Part shown: positions 52,184-61,630 of the stretch, in pieces
Numbering within the stretch: the stretch's first letter is position 1
Layout: every line of letters begins with the position of its first letter
Made by a program: the position numbers and the translations under genes
Notes under the pieces: model-generated
What the model was told of the DNA's origin: nothing
Seen by the model: only the letters and a program-made list of their open reading frames with translations
Database searches by the model: none
Assembly (NCBI GenBank): GCA_020026055.1
Contig: JAHHRA010000005.1
Location: 10,179 to 74,178, forward strand
Source: Actinobacillus sp.
GTDB taxonomy: Bacteria > Pseudomonadota > Gammaproteobacteria > Enterobacterales > Pasteurellaceae
Direction of reading: 5' to 3'
DNA: 64,000 nucleotides

Positions 52184-52477
52184 TTAAGGTGCACGAATAA
52201 GCATATTTGGAAAAATAAATCTGGAAAGATTATCAACATCAAGCCACCAATATTTATGCTTTACTACTCTGCAAGCAATAACTTGCTGTGTTTGCTGTTG
52301 TACAACTTTCTGTTGTATTGTGATACTTGTCTTTTGAAGTTGAGATAACTGAGTAATTAGGATCTTAATATTTGGCACATCGTTACGAGGGTTTTCGGGA
52401 TACGTATTTGCTAACGAAAAAACAGCAATTAATCCCAACCAAAGTGGTGACCAAAAAAAAGATTTATTTTTTAACAC
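52184..52477 (-). CDS. SecM-like secretion monitor upstream of secA
   Basis: A 97-residue protein with a basic N-terminus and a hydrophobic export segment (about residues 8-24), a Gln/Thr-rich middle and the C-terminal end FPNMLIRAP, finishing at the last codon. E. coli SecM arrests ribosomes at a C-terminal motif ending GIRAGP, and a Pasteurellaceae SecM uses a variant built on IRGSP, so the IRAP end is suggestive. A GTG start with AGAGGA upstream is used. It is shorter than E. coli SecM (170 aa) and has no overall similarity that I can assert. Confidence 0.65.
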   Translation of the reverse strand: MLKNKSFFWSPLWLGLIAVFSLANTYPENPRNDVPNIKILITQLSQLQKTSITIQQKVVQQQTQQVIACRVVKHKYWWLDVDNLSRFIFPNMLIRAP

Positions 52478-52583
52478 GAGTTAAATCCTCTATGACAAAA
52501 ACAAGATAATTGATGAAAATCCTTACATTGTAGCGGAATTTCGCTACAATGTCATAACTATTACTATGTTATGTATTGATATT

Positions 52584-52895
52584 ATGACTCATCAAAGTAC
52601 TCCTCGGAATATTCGCCAACTCTTAAAAGCAAGTCATTTTCTCCGACATTGTCAAACGGAGCAACGCCAACAAAGCTTACAAAGTTACATCAAAACAATA
52701 CTGCCTTTTTCAAATGAAAAACTTTATCGTTGTTATGAAACTGCTGAAGATATTATTTGTATTGAAGTACCGAATGCTTTGTTACGTTATGCTCTTTTAG
52801 CACGTAAAAACGAACTTTTAACTCATTTCCAACAACAAAATGAAAAATTAACTAACATTCAGATCTTAGTTAATCCTAAATTGCAAAATCGATAA
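52584..52895 (+). CDS. DciA-like protein (DUF721)
   Basis: A 103-residue protein with a predicted helical N-terminus and a small alpha/beta domain (CIEVPNALLRYALLARKNELLTHFQQ and IQILVNPKL), consistent with DUF721/DciA replicative helicase operators. The position, divergent from a SecM-like gene and secA, is also that of dciA in Vibrio-type genomes. I chose ATG 52584 over ATG 52566 by similarity to the family start, not by a ribosome site. Confidence 0.6.
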   Translation: MTHQSTPRNIRQLLKASHFLRHCQTEQRQQSLQSYIKTILPFSNEKLYRCYETAEDIICIEVPNALLRYALLARKNELLTHFQQQNEKLTNIQILVNPKLQNR

Positions 52896-52902
52896 AATAA
52901 CA

Positions 52903-52942
52903 CGCCCCAAAATTTGTAAAATTTTTCCAATTTTAGGGGCGT
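52903..52942. repeat. Inverted pair of dispersed units between the dciA-like gene and fumC
   Basis: ACGCCCCAAAATTTG, central AAAATTTTT, arm CCAATTTTAGGGGCGT, 40 nt. It lies 7 nt after the dciA-like stop and 16 nt before the end of fumC, so it probably serves as a hairpin between two convergent genes. Confidence 0.75.
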
Positions 52943-52958
52943 AAAGTAATAGTCTAAT

Positions 52959-54353
52959 TTATTTCAAGCTACCAACCATATCTTCAGGTTTCACCCATTC
53001 ATCGAATTGTTCAGCAGTAACAAAGCCTAAGTTAATCGCCTCTTCACGTAAAGTCGTACCATTTTTGTGTGCAGTCTTAGCAATTTTTGCTGCTTTTTCA
53101 TAGCCAATATGCGTATTGAGTGCAGTGACTAACATCAATGAATTTTCAAGTTGCATTTGAATGCGAGCATAATTTGGTTGAATACCTTGGGCACAGTTTT
53201 CGTTAAAAGACTGACAAACATCACCGAGTAATTGTGCAGATTGCAAGAAATTTGCTGCCATAACGGGTTTAAACACATTAAGCTGAAATTGTCCTTGTGA
53301 ACCTGCAAACGAGATAGCTGTATCATTGCCAAAAACTTGTGCACTTACCATCGTCATTGCTTCGCATTGGGTTGGGTTCACTTTCCCAGGCATAATGGAA
53401 GAACCTGGCTCGTTTTCTGGAAGCAGAATTTCACCAATACCACTGCGAGGACCTGATGCTAACATACGGATATTATTGGCAATGTTAAACAAGGAGATAC
53501 CAAGTTGTTTCAACGCACCATGGGTCTCAACAATCGCATCATGAGTAGCAAGAGCTTCAAATTTATTTTCAGCTGTGATGAAAGGAAGGTTCGTGAATTT
53601 TGCGATGTATTCGGCAACTTTGATGTCGTAGCCTTTTGGAGTATTTAAGCCTGTGCCAACGGCAGTGCCGCCAAGAGCGAGTTGAGAAAGATGCGGTAAA
53701 GTGTGTTTAATCGCATCAATCGCAAATTTAAGTTGAGCCGCATAACCTGAAAACTCTTGTCCCAAAGTCAATGGTGTTGCATCCATCAAATGAGTACGCC
53801 CAATTTTAACAACATTTTTGAAGGCTTCTGCTTTGATAGCAAAGATTTTTTGTAAAGCATCTACTCGAGGTAAAGTATGTTCTATAACTTTTTTGTAAGC
53901 AGCAATATGCATTGCTGTTGGGAAAGTGTCGTTTGAAGATTGAGATTTATTCACGTCATCATTCGGATGAATATAGGATTTTTCCCCAAGTTTACCGCCG
54001 TGAATGACGTGAGCCCGATTCGCCACGACTTCATTCACATTCATATTAGATTGAGTCCCTGACCCTGTTTGCCAAATCACTAGTGGAAATTCAGCATCTA
54101 ATTTCCCTGCAATAATTTCATCACAAGCTTGAGCAATAAGATTGCGTTTTTCTAGAGATAAAACGCCTAAATCATAGTTAGCATAAGCAGCTGCTTTTTT
54201 TAAATAACCAAAGGCTTCGATAATTTCTTTTGGCATTGATGCTTCAGCACCAATCTTGAAATTATTACGAGAACGTTCAGTTTGTGCTCCCCAATATTTA
54301 TTGGCGGGCACATTTACTTCACCCATTGTGTCGTGTTCAATACGATATGTCAT
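52959..54353 (-). CDS. fumC: Fumarate hydratase class II
   Basis: A 464-residue tetrameric, iron-independent fumarase interconverting fumarate and malate. The family signature GSSIMPGKVNPTQ (about residue 317) and the active-site segments GSGTQSNMNVNEV and NDTFPTAMHIAAY are present. Monocistronic by spacing. In a low-oxygen organism it may work in the reductive direction to supply fumarate as electron acceptor, which is an inference. Confidence 0.97.
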   Translation of the reverse strand: MTYRIEHDTMGEVNVPANKYWGAQTERSRNNFKIGAEASMPKEIIEAFGYLKKAAAYANYDLGVLSLEKRNLIAQACDEIIAGKLDAEFPLVIWQTGSGTQSNMNVNEVVANRAHVIHGGKLGEKSYIHPNDDVNKSQSSNDTFPTAMHIAAYKKVIEHTLPRVDALQKIFAIKAEAFKNVVKIGRTHLMDATPLTLGQEFSGYAAQLKFAIDAIKHTLPHLSQLALGGTAVGTGLNTPKGYDIKVAEYIAKFTNLPFITAENKFEALATHDAIVETHGALKQLGISLFNIANNIRMLASGPRSGIGEILLPENEPGSSIMPGKVNPTQCEAMTMVSAQVFGNDTAISFAGSQGQFQLNVFKPVMAANFLQSAQLLGDVCQSFNENCAQGIQPNYARIQMQLENSLMLVTALNTHIGYEKAAKIAKTAHKNGTTLREEAINLGFVTAEQFDEWVKPEDMVGSLK

Positions 54354-54486
54354 TGTAATACCCTTCTAAACATATAAAGACAGCTGAGTGTAACATTGCT
54401 TTTTTAGTAACTAAATATAGCAGTCATAAAAACGAGAACTAGATCACTTTTTTAATAAAAAAGGTGATAGTCCAAAATAAAATAAA

Positions 54487-54514
54487 CCCTAAAAGCTGAA
54501 AACAACTTTTAGGG
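54487..54514 (-). terminator. Terminator of the tor operon after torD
   Basis: CCCTAAAAG (54487-54495) / CTTTTAGGG (54506-54514) with a T-rich tail on the minus strand, 22 nt after torD. Confidence 0.75.
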
Positions 54515-54535
54515 TCTATTCACTATTCTGGCGTA

Positions 54536-55114
54536 TTATTGTTTAAGTACTGAAAGTAATAAATCAACAATATTTTGATAAAAATTTGTGTTAGTTGGTA
54601 TTTTTTGCAATTTTTCATGAAAAGGTTCTAACCACGGCAACAAATAATCTTCAATAAAAACTTGTTGTTCTCCTTCAGAAGCCTTTTGAATAAATTGAAC
54701 CAAAATCTCTAAATAAACACCAAGATGATCGCTTGGTTCTTTGACTTCTTTATTGAGTTGAAGTTGAAATTGATTGAGAGCTGTATCCATAAATTGCAAA
54801 TGCAGGGCAAGTTGTTCTTCAGATAAGTAAACTGAAGCATAAGGCAATGCACTACTTTCACCATCTAATAAAAAAGCTTCAGAAAAATCTGCTGCTAATT
54901 CTAAATAACCCAAAGTATCTTCTTTCAAGCTAGTTAGAGCTTTTTTAATTCCAGCAATTTGTTTTACAAACCCATGTTCTTCTAATGCTTCAAACAATGG
55001 ATCAAACAAACCATTTTGGTATTGATTAAACTGCTCCTGATTTAACTCTTGGCAAAGCACATTGCTAATCCATTGAATTAAGAAAGATTTTTGAGTTAAT
55101 TCAAGATTTATCAT
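54536..55114 (-). CDS. torD: TorD-family molybdoenzyme chaperone
   Basis: A 192-residue all-helical cytoplasmic chaperone that binds the apo-reductase and its twin-arginine signal and prepares it for cofactor insertion. It has the TorD-like motif DYLLPWLEPF and a hydrophobic helical core. It overlaps torZ by 4 nt (ATGA). It is the last gene of the torY-torZ-torD operon, ended by a good hairpin. Confidence 0.88.
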   Translation of the reverse strand: MINLELTQKSFLIQWISNVLCQELNQEQFNQYQNGLFDPLFEALEEHGFVKQIAGIKKALTSLKEDTLGYLELAADFSEAFLLDGESSALPYASVYLSEEQLALHLQFMDTALNQFQLQLNKEVKEPSDHLGVYLEILVQFIQKASEGEQQVFIEDYLLPWLEPFHEKLQKIPTNTNFYQNIVDLLLSVLKQ

Positions 55115-57594
55115 AATTCAACCACAATAGGTCCAGTAAAACCATTCGGTGCAGGTGCTTTGCCATGATATTTTTCGACATTAACCAAACACGTATTTGA
55201 TGAGACAGCTTGTGCAAGTTCAGAAGTAGGGATATCAATAGTCATTGTATTTGGATCTCCATAAGTATCAATTGCACCTACTTTGGCATCAAGAGGTGAA
55301 TACCACGCCCCTTCTTGTAAGCGGACGATACCTTGTGGAAAATCATTGGATAAATGAGCACCTACGATAGCTTGCCCTCGATCATTATAAACACGCACCA
55401 AGTCACCTTGAGCAATACCTAATGTCGCTGCATCTTTTGGGTTAATATAAAGTGGCTCTCGTCCGTGAATAGTATAGGTTGCACGCAATGGTTCAGATTC
55501 ACAAAGTTGTGAATGTAAACGTTTATCTGGGTGAACAGATTGCATCCAAAATTTATATTCATTTGATTTTGGTCCACCGTGTGAACGTTCTTCTTTTTCA
55601 AACCACATTGGATGCCCTTTACAATGAGTGTAGCCATAACTTGCAATCTTACGACTATAAATTTCAATGAAGCCAGATGGTGTGCCCAAGGCATTTAATT
55701 CAGGATCATTACGGAAGTCCTCCATAAAAGTAAATGGTTTACCCTCTGGGAACAACACATAACCTTTTTTCCAGAATTCTGTAAATGGTGGCATTTCAAA
55801 TTCTTTACCTTTGGCATTATTTTCTTTACGACAACCTTCGTATAAGAATTCTAACCATTGCATTTCATCCATTCCACGTGAATATTCTTTTTCTTTACCA
55901 AATCTTGCACATAATCCTTTAAAAATATCAAAGTCAGAACGAGCTTGATACATTGGGTCGATCAATTTTTGCATCGCAATAACACCACGATTACTGTAAC
56001 TTCCGTAGGCATCAATGTCGTTACGTTCGTATGGCGTAGTAGCAGGTAGAACAATATCAGAAAAACGACAAGACGCTGTCCAGCTATAGTTGACTGAAAT
56101 CACTGTTTCTAGTCGTTGGAATGCCTCCTTCATTTTGTTGCGTTCAGGGTGACGATGCCATTGATTACAACCTGAAATTAACATCATTTTGTACGGAGGA
56201 TAAGTGACTTTTGAACCGTTGTAGTTGATAGTCTCACCTGGATGTAACAAACAATCCGTCGTACGTGCGATAGGGATAACTGAGCTATATCCTTTATAAT
56301 CAGTGTTTGGGTATTTCGGTGTTTGACCTGGATCGAGATTCAATGGGAATGCTCCAGGCATTGCAGCACCTGAACTTGGGATCCCGATAGAACTATAATG
56401 ATGAGAATAACTAATTCCGCCACCTGGCAAACCAATTTGCCCTAACATTGATGCTAACACTGCTCCCATCCAATAAGGTTGTTCACCGTGTTGTTGGCGT
56501 TGTACTGCCCAGCCAAAAATCAATTGCGTGCGTTTTCCAGCTAACATTCTAGCAAATTCACGAATGCGATCAGCTTTGATTCCACAAATATTTTCTGCCC
56601 ATTCTGGAGTTTTTGCTACTTTATCCTCAGTCTCGCCCAATAAATAAGGTAAGAATTTCTCAAAACCAACTGTATAAGTATCGAGGAAGTTTTGATCGTG
56701 AAGTTTTTCAGTATAAAGCACATAAGCAATAGCAAGCATAAAAGGAACATCCGTCTGCGGATTGATATATTGATGCGGACACTCCAAGAATTTTTGAGTT
56801 TTACTCACGATAGGATCAACACTGATGACATTCACTTTTTTATCAGCAATCTTTTGTTTAAGTTTCTCTAAAGCAGCATAAGATTCATGAGTTTCACAAT
56901 TCCAGCCTACTTGTAGATTTTTAACAGGATCTGTTGACCAGAAAATAATATTTTCACTTTCTTTGAGCAAAATTTCCCAAGAAGTATTATCAGAATAAAC
57001 CACAGTGGAACCAAGCACATAAGGTAGAATGACTTGACCTGCTCCAGTGGAATAGTCGCCTGTCGCACTTACGAAATTACCGTGCATACTCACTGCACGA
57101 ATCATATTATTCACGCAACTATGCAATTGTCCTGTAGATCGCCAGCCACCACCAGCTACATGCAACGCCCAAGGACCATAATTTTGTTGAATACGTTCTA
57201 ATTCTTGGTAAAACAAATCTAAAGCTTGATCCCAAGTAACTCGTACAAAACGGTTATCTCCACGTTCAGCACGGTTACTTTTTTCACGATTTTTAAGCCA
57301 ATCTAAACGAACCATCGGATAACGAACACGTGCGGTACTGTAAACTAACCCTTGGATACCTTTAATCATCTCAGTTGGGTGTTTATCATAATCAAAAGCT
57401 TTAACCTCAGCTATTCGACCATTTAAGATTTTAGCCTTAAAAGCTCCCCAGTGCGAACCGCTTAATCGCCATTCGTCAGGCAATACTTCCGTCATTTCGG
57501 CAGAAACTTTACGAGCAATAAGGAAAGATGGCATTGAAAATGTAGCTGCCATTGCAGAAACATTAGTTAAAAATTGTCTACGTGATTGTTCCAT
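55111..57594 (-). CDS. torZ: Trimethylamine-N-oxide / S-oxide reductase TorZ (bis-MGD molybdoenzyme)
   Basis: An 827-residue periplasmic reductase of the DMSO/TMAO/biotin-sulfoxide family. It has a twin-arginine signal (SRRQFLT at residues 4-10, cleavage near VSA at about 32). The bis-MGD binding regions include HVAGGGWRSTGQLHS and GDYSTGAGQV, which contains the expected Ser ligand to Mo, and WRLSGSHWGAF near the start. It receives electrons from the TorY cytochrome, encoded 14 nt upstream, and needs MobA (also in this window) for its cofactor. Confidence 0.95.
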   Translation of the reverse strand: MEQSRRQFLTNVSAMAATFSMPSFLIARKVSAEMTEVLPDEWRLSGSHWGAFKAKILNGRIAEVKAFDYDKHPTEMIKGIQGLVYSTARVRYPMVRLDWLKNREKSNRAERGDNRFVRVTWDQALDLFYQELERIQQNYGPWALHVAGGGWRSTGQLHSCVNNMIRAVSMHGNFVSATGDYSTGAGQVILPYVLGSTVVYSDNTSWEILLKESENIIFWSTDPVKNLQVGWNCETHESYAALEKLKQKIADKKVNVISVDPIVSKTQKFLECPHQYINPQTDVPFMLAIAYVLYTEKLHDQNFLDTYTVGFEKFLPYLLGETEDKVAKTPEWAENICGIKADRIREFARMLAGKRTQLIFGWAVQRQQHGEQPYWMGAVLASMLGQIGLPGGGISYSHHYSSIGIPSSGAAMPGAFPLNLDPGQTPKYPNTDYKGYSSVIPIARTTDCLLHPGETINYNGSKVTYPPYKMMLISGCNQWHRHPERNKMKEAFQRLETVISVNYSWTASCRFSDIVLPATTPYERNDIDAYGSYSNRGVIAMQKLIDPMYQARSDFDIFKGLCARFGKEKEYSRGMDEMQWLEFLYEGCRKENNAKGKEFEMPPFTEFWKKGYVLFPEGKPFTFMEDFRNDPELNALGTPSGFIEIYSRKIASYGYTHCKGHPMWFEKEERSHGGPKSNEYKFWMQSVHPDKRLHSQLCESEPLRATYTIHGREPLYINPKDAATLGIAQGDLVRVYNDRGQAIVGAHLSNDFPQGIVRLQEGAWYSPLDAKVGAIDTYGDPNTMTIDIPTSELAQAVSSNTCLVNVEKYHGKAPAPNGFTGPIVVEL

Positions 57595-57608
57595 AATTAC
57601 TGCTCTCC

Positions 57609-58793
57609 TTATTTTTTATCAGATTGATTTGCACTCTCTGACATATCAGAAGCGTGCATTTGTAGATAACGTAACACTTGTTTGGCTTGTTCTGGCGTCA
57701 AGTTAGTAAAACCTTTCATACCATTAAACACACCTACCCAAGTATTGGAGTCGAAATGTTTAATATCTGGTTGCTTATGGCATACAGAGCAAGAAGTAGT
57801 AAACATTTCTTTTGCATTTGTCCAAATTGGCGTGAGATCAGCAGTCATTTGACCTTTTTTCACCCAAACTTGCATTTTTACTTTTTGCCAAGTAATACCC
57901 GTCAACTCATCAACTTTAGTTTCAATGCTCTCAATTTTAGGGTTACTTTGCATAAATTCTTTGCTTAAAACGGCATCAACAATACTTTTCGCAAAATCGT
58001 TATACCAAATACGACCAAAACCTTTTTCTTTACGCCACATATTAAGCTCAATTAAATCAGCATTTGAACCAGATTTTACAAAAATAACTGGTGCAAGCCC
58101 TTCTAAATAACCAATTTCAGTTTTGAGATCTTCGTCAATAAAAATTGGTGTCTGAACTTGAGTGTAATAAGTTTGATTAGTCTGCAAAGAAGAGGCAACA
58201 AGGTTCGGGTCCAAACCATTATTTTCAGCTTCTGATGGTTGTGGAATTGGGTGTGCAATACCTTTGTGGCAATCAATACAACTTTGATCTCTCTTGGCGG
58301 CAGCTTCCATTGCGACTCTCGCTTTATATGACATTTTGTCGAAATCCATACGTTCATATTTATGGCAAGCTTTACATTCTGCCGAACCATTGGCACTCAT
58401 ACGTTTCCATTCATTTTGTGCCATACGATAACGTTCTCTATCAAATGCTCCAGGTTCGTCATAAGCACCAATCACAGTTTGATAAACCTCTTTTAATGCT
58501 TGAATTTTACGCATATATTTCGGAATAGTGTCATGTGGTAAATGGCAAGCTGCACAATCTGCAGTAACACCATATTGGTTATGCCCGTGCGGTGTCTGCA
58601 TTAAAGATTCTTTATTGCTTTCCATCGTATGGCAACTTACACAGAATTCTTCTTTACTAGTTTGGTGCAAAGTTTCGTCAAATACTGCTTTCCCTGCGAT
58701 ACCAACAATCGCACCAACGATAAGCAAAATGCCCAGCCCATACTTAGTAGATGGTTTGAAGAGAAATTTCTTCAAAGACTGATAGATTTTCAT
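57609..58793 (-). CDS. torY: Pentaheme c-type cytochrome TorY (NapC/NirT family)
   Basis: A 394-residue membrane-anchored cytochrome carrying electrons from menaquinol to TorZ. It has one N-terminal membrane helix (about residues 16-36) and five CxxCH heme sites: four in the NapC-like domain (CVSCH, CAACH, CKACH, CIDCH) and one in the C-terminal domain (CSVCH). The fifth heme distinguishes TorC/TorY from four-heme NapC. GGGGA lies before the ATG. Anaerobic control would be expected, but I cannot assert an FNR site. Confidence 0.95.
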   Translation of the reverse strand: MKIYQSLKKFLFKPSTKYGLGILLIVGAIVGIAGKAVFDETLHQTSKEEFCVSCHTMESNKESLMQTPHGHNQYGVTADCAACHLPHDTIPKYMRKIQALKEVYQTVIGAYDEPGAFDRERYRMAQNEWKRMSANGSAECKACHKYERMDFDKMSYKARVAMEAAAKRDQSCIDCHKGIAHPIPQPSEAENNGLDPNLVASSLQTNQTYYTQVQTPIFIDEDLKTEIGYLEGLAPVIFVKSGSNADLIELNMWRKEKGFGRIWYNDFAKSIVDAVLSKEFMQSNPKIESIETKVDELTGITWQKVKMQVWVKKGQMTADLTPIWTNAKEMFTTSCSVCHKQPDIKHFDSNTWVGVFNGMKGFTNLTPEQAKQVLRYLQMHASDMSESANQSDKK

Positions 58794-58943
58794 AAATTCC
58801 CCAATAAATTTTACATAAAACTACTGTACTATCTACTTCAATAACTTCCTTTATTAGAAATAAAAAGACAGCTAGAAGAAGTCCAACATTTTACTGATTT
58901 AAAAGTGCTATATCAATAAAATAGATACTTTTGAGTGTTATAA

Positions 58944-60239
58944 CTAACAATATTTATCTAAAAAATGATAGTAATGAATACCAATTGCTGTCGCTACTTT
59001 TTTCACGAATTTTCCACCGTAAATGGATGGTACATGAAGCTGCTCAAAAATAGCTAAACGTTCATCATTACCAGTGATAGCTTCTGCAAGAATACGCCCA
59101 GCTAAGCCAGTTAACGCAACGCCGTGACCAGAATAACCATGTGCGAAATAAATGTTTGCTGCTATTCGCCCAAAGTGTGGTGTTGAATTTATTGTCATAT
59201 CAATAGGACCTTTCCAAGCATAATCTATTTTCACATTTTCTAATTGTGGAAAAACATGCAACATACTTTTTCGCATCGCTTCATTTAGTGACCGATTAGG
59301 ATCAATATCGCTACCAAACAATAAGCGATTATCTGCACTTAATCGATAATAGTCCAAAAGGTAATTGTTATCGCAAGCACTCATACCATTATTAATCAAA
59401 GAATCCGCAACGCTCTGTGATAAAGGTTCAGTCGCAATAATACAACTCTCAACTGGTAATATTTTATTAGCAATTCCGCGATGTATTGATTTTGGTAACT
59501 CCGTAATATACGCATTAGTTGCTAACACTATATCTTTACAAATTACTTTCGCTTTTGCACTTATTACCTCGGCTTTTAGATGAGCTTGCTTTATATCTAA
59601 AACTGGAGTCTGTTCATAAATTTTCACTCCTAGACTCAAACAAGCTGCTGCCAATCCCAAACAATAATTTAATGGATGTAAATGCCCAGAATTACTGTCG
59701 TATAGTCCCCCAACATAAATATCACTTCCTAAAAATTGCTGAAGTTGTGCCTTATCCCACAACTGCATATGTTGATAACCAAATCGCTTAACACTTTCTC
59801 GTTCAATCGCAATCAAATCATCCATTCGCCGATTATTTAATGCAAGCGTAACATAGCCTTTTTTCCAATCACATTGAATATCAAATTGCCTAACACGTTC
59901 ATCAATAATATCAATCGCTTCTAAAGACATATCCCACAATTGATGAGCTTTCTCTTCACCAAGGTGTTTAATATATTCATCAATACCTTCTTCAAAACCA
60001 TTAATTGCTTGACCACCACTCCGACCTGATGCCCCAAAACCAATTCTCGCACCCTCTAATATGATGACAGATTTTCCTTTTTGTGCTAACTCCAATGCAA
60101 CAGATAACCCTAAAAATCCTGCTCCCACGACACAAACATCTGCTCTTGTATCTTCTACTAAGTTAGGACAGATGATCGTTTGATTTCTAGTATCAACATA
60201 GTAGGAGCGACAATGTTCTTTATAGGCAAATTCCAACAT
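58944..60239 (-). CDS. FAD-dependent oxidoreductase of the DadA/PuuB type
   Basis: A 431-residue flavoenzyme with the N-terminal dinucleotide motif VVGAGFLGLSVALELAQKG, the RIGFGASGRSGGQAINGF segment typical of the glycine oxidase/PuuB family and a C-terminal YFAHGYSGHGVALTGLAGRILAEAITG. Closest in feel to gamma-glutamylputrescine oxidase (PuuB) and to the Haemophilus OrdL. It is divergent from a PotD-like gene, so a polyamine or amine substrate is likely. Substrate not proven. Confidence 0.85.
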   Translation of the reverse strand: MLEFAYKEHCRSYYVDTRNQTIICPNLVEDTRADVCVVGAGFLGLSVALELAQKGKSVIILEGARIGFGASGRSGGQAINGFEEGIDEYIKHLGEEKAHQLWDMSLEAIDIIDERVRQFDIQCDWKKGYVTLALNNRRMDDLIAIERESVKRFGYQHMQLWDKAQLQQFLGSDIYVGGLYDSNSGHLHPLNYCLGLAAACLSLGVKIYEQTPVLDIKQAHLKAEVISAKAKVICKDIVLATNAYITELPKSIHRGIANKILPVESCIIATEPLSQSVADSLINNGMSACDNNYLLDYYRLSADNRLLFGSDIDPNRSLNEAMRKSMLHVFPQLENVKIDYAWKGPIDMTINSTPHFGRIAANIYFAHGYSGHGVALTGLAGRILAEAITGNDERLAIFEQLHVPSIYGGKFVKKVATAIGIHYYHFLDKYC

Positions 60240-60413
60240 AAATATTCTCAGTTAGTAATAAAAAAGAGTGGCAAAATGGTACTCCCTTTCGATTATATGT
60301 CAATTTTTATGAGGCAATCTAAAAAGATCTGTTATACTCACAAACATGCATAAAAACAGTAGTATTTCCCAAAATTTCACTGCATCTAAACAACATTAAA
60401 GGAGAAAATAGAA

Positions 60414-61478
60414 TTGAAGAAATTTATTTTAAACAACATAAAATCCCTAATCTTTACAGCCTACACTTTATTTTCAATTAATGCCTCCGCTAGTAGCAAT
60501 GAACTTTATGTATATAACTGGACAGACTATATCCCATCTGATCTTTTAACTAAATTCACGAAAGAAACTGGCATTAAAGTCATTTATTCTACTTTTGAAA
60601 GCAATGAAGAGATGTATGCTAAATTAAAATTATTGAACAAAGACAAAGAAGGTTACGATCTTGTATTCCCTTCAAGTTACTACATAAACAAAATGGCATC
60701 TGAAGGTTTATTGCAACCTATTGATCATAGCAAAATTCCTAATTTTCATTATATCCCAGAAGAATTTCTAAATCAGAGTTTTGATCCTAATAACAAATAT
60801 TCTCTTCCTTATACTTATGGTTTAACAGGTATCGGTGTAAACAGCACTTACATTGACCCTCAAAAAATAACTAGCTGGGCAGATTTATGGAATTCGCAAT
60901 ATAAAAATCAAGTATTATTAACAAACGACGCACGTGAAGTGTTTCACATCGCCCTTTTGCTAGATGGTGTGTCTCCAAATACACGCAACCCTGAACAAAT
61001 AAAAACAGCCTACAAACGTTTATTAAAGTTAATCCCAAACGTTCTTGTCTTTAACTCTGATAGCCCTGAAGTTCCATTCGTACAAGGAGAAGTTAACATC
61101 GGTATGCTATGGAATGGTTCTGCCTACCTTGCTAACAAAGAAGATCCCAACATCAAATTTATCTACCCCAAAGAAGGTGCCATCTTTTGGATGGATAATT
61201 ATGCAATCCCAGCAAATGCAAGACACTTAGACAATGCATACAAATTTATCAACTTCTTACTTCGCCCTGAAAATGTAAAAGAAGTCATTGAACGTATGGG
61301 TTTTTCTATGCCAAATGACGGAGTAAAGGCATTACTAACCACCAAACTTGCTAGTAATCCAATACTTTTTCCACCTAAGGAAGAAATAAAAAAAGGCATC
61401 ATCCAAGCCGATGTCGGTTCCGCTGTTACAATTTATCAAAAATACTGGGAATTACTTAAAACGCAATTTGATAAATAA
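60414..61478 (+). CDS. potD: Spermidine/putrescine-binding periplasmic protein (PotD-like)
   Basis: A 354-residue extracytoplasmic solute-binding protein with a signal peptide (about residues 1-26, ending SINASASS), the N-terminal LYVYNWTDYIP and FPSSYYINKM stretches and the ligand-pocket WADLW and GEVNIGMLWNG motifs of the PotD/PotF family. No other start fits: it begins with TTG at 60414, 9 nt after a strong AAAGGAG, with no in-frame ATG nearby. No pot permease genes adjoin it, so it must use a transporter encoded elsewhere. Confidence 0.9.
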   Translation: MKKFILNNIKSLIFTAYTLFSINASASSNELYVYNWTDYIPSDLLTKFTKETGIKVIYSTFESNEEMYAKLKLLNKDKEGYDLVFPSSYYINKMASEGLLQPIDHSKIPNFHYIPEEFLNQSFDPNNKYSLPYTYGLTGIGVNSTYIDPQKITSWADLWNSQYKNQVLLTNDAREVFHIALLLDGVSPNTRNPEQIKTAYKRLLKLIPNVLVFNSDSPEVPFVQGEVNIGMLWNGSAYLANKEDPNIKFIYPKEGAIFWMDNYAIPANARHLDNAYKFINFLLRPENVKEVIERMGFSMPNDGVKALLTTKLASNPILFPPKEEIKKGIIQADVGSAVTIYQKYWELLKTQFDK

Positions 61479-61488
61479 CTTAACTTCT

Positions 61489-61516
61489 TCCCTCCTTCAT
61501 TTGGGAGGGATTTTCC
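61489..61516 (+). terminator. Terminator of potD
   Basis: TCCCTCC (61489-61495) / GGAGGGA (61504-61510), then a T-rich tail, 10 nt after the stop. Confidence 0.8.
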
Positions 61517-61630
61517 CTTATTTTCACTCACTACTTAACTGACAAATCTCTCATCTACAACATAACATTGCCTCGTCTTACTGCTAACTCAATAAAACAA
61601 GAAGTGAGTTCATAATTCTCAGCCTATTTA

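Noticed and set aside
57328..57336. ACGTGCGGT, 8 of 9 bases of the Haemophilus uptake core (another copy at 28776-28784)
   Set aside because: Both copies miss the AAGTGCGGT core by one base, lie in coding sequence and lack the flanking A/T tracts. Two such matches in 64 kb are expected by chance.
58800..58943. FNR site upstream of torY
   Set aside because: Only a half site (TTGAT) is visible on the minus strand near 58910; the second half does not match.
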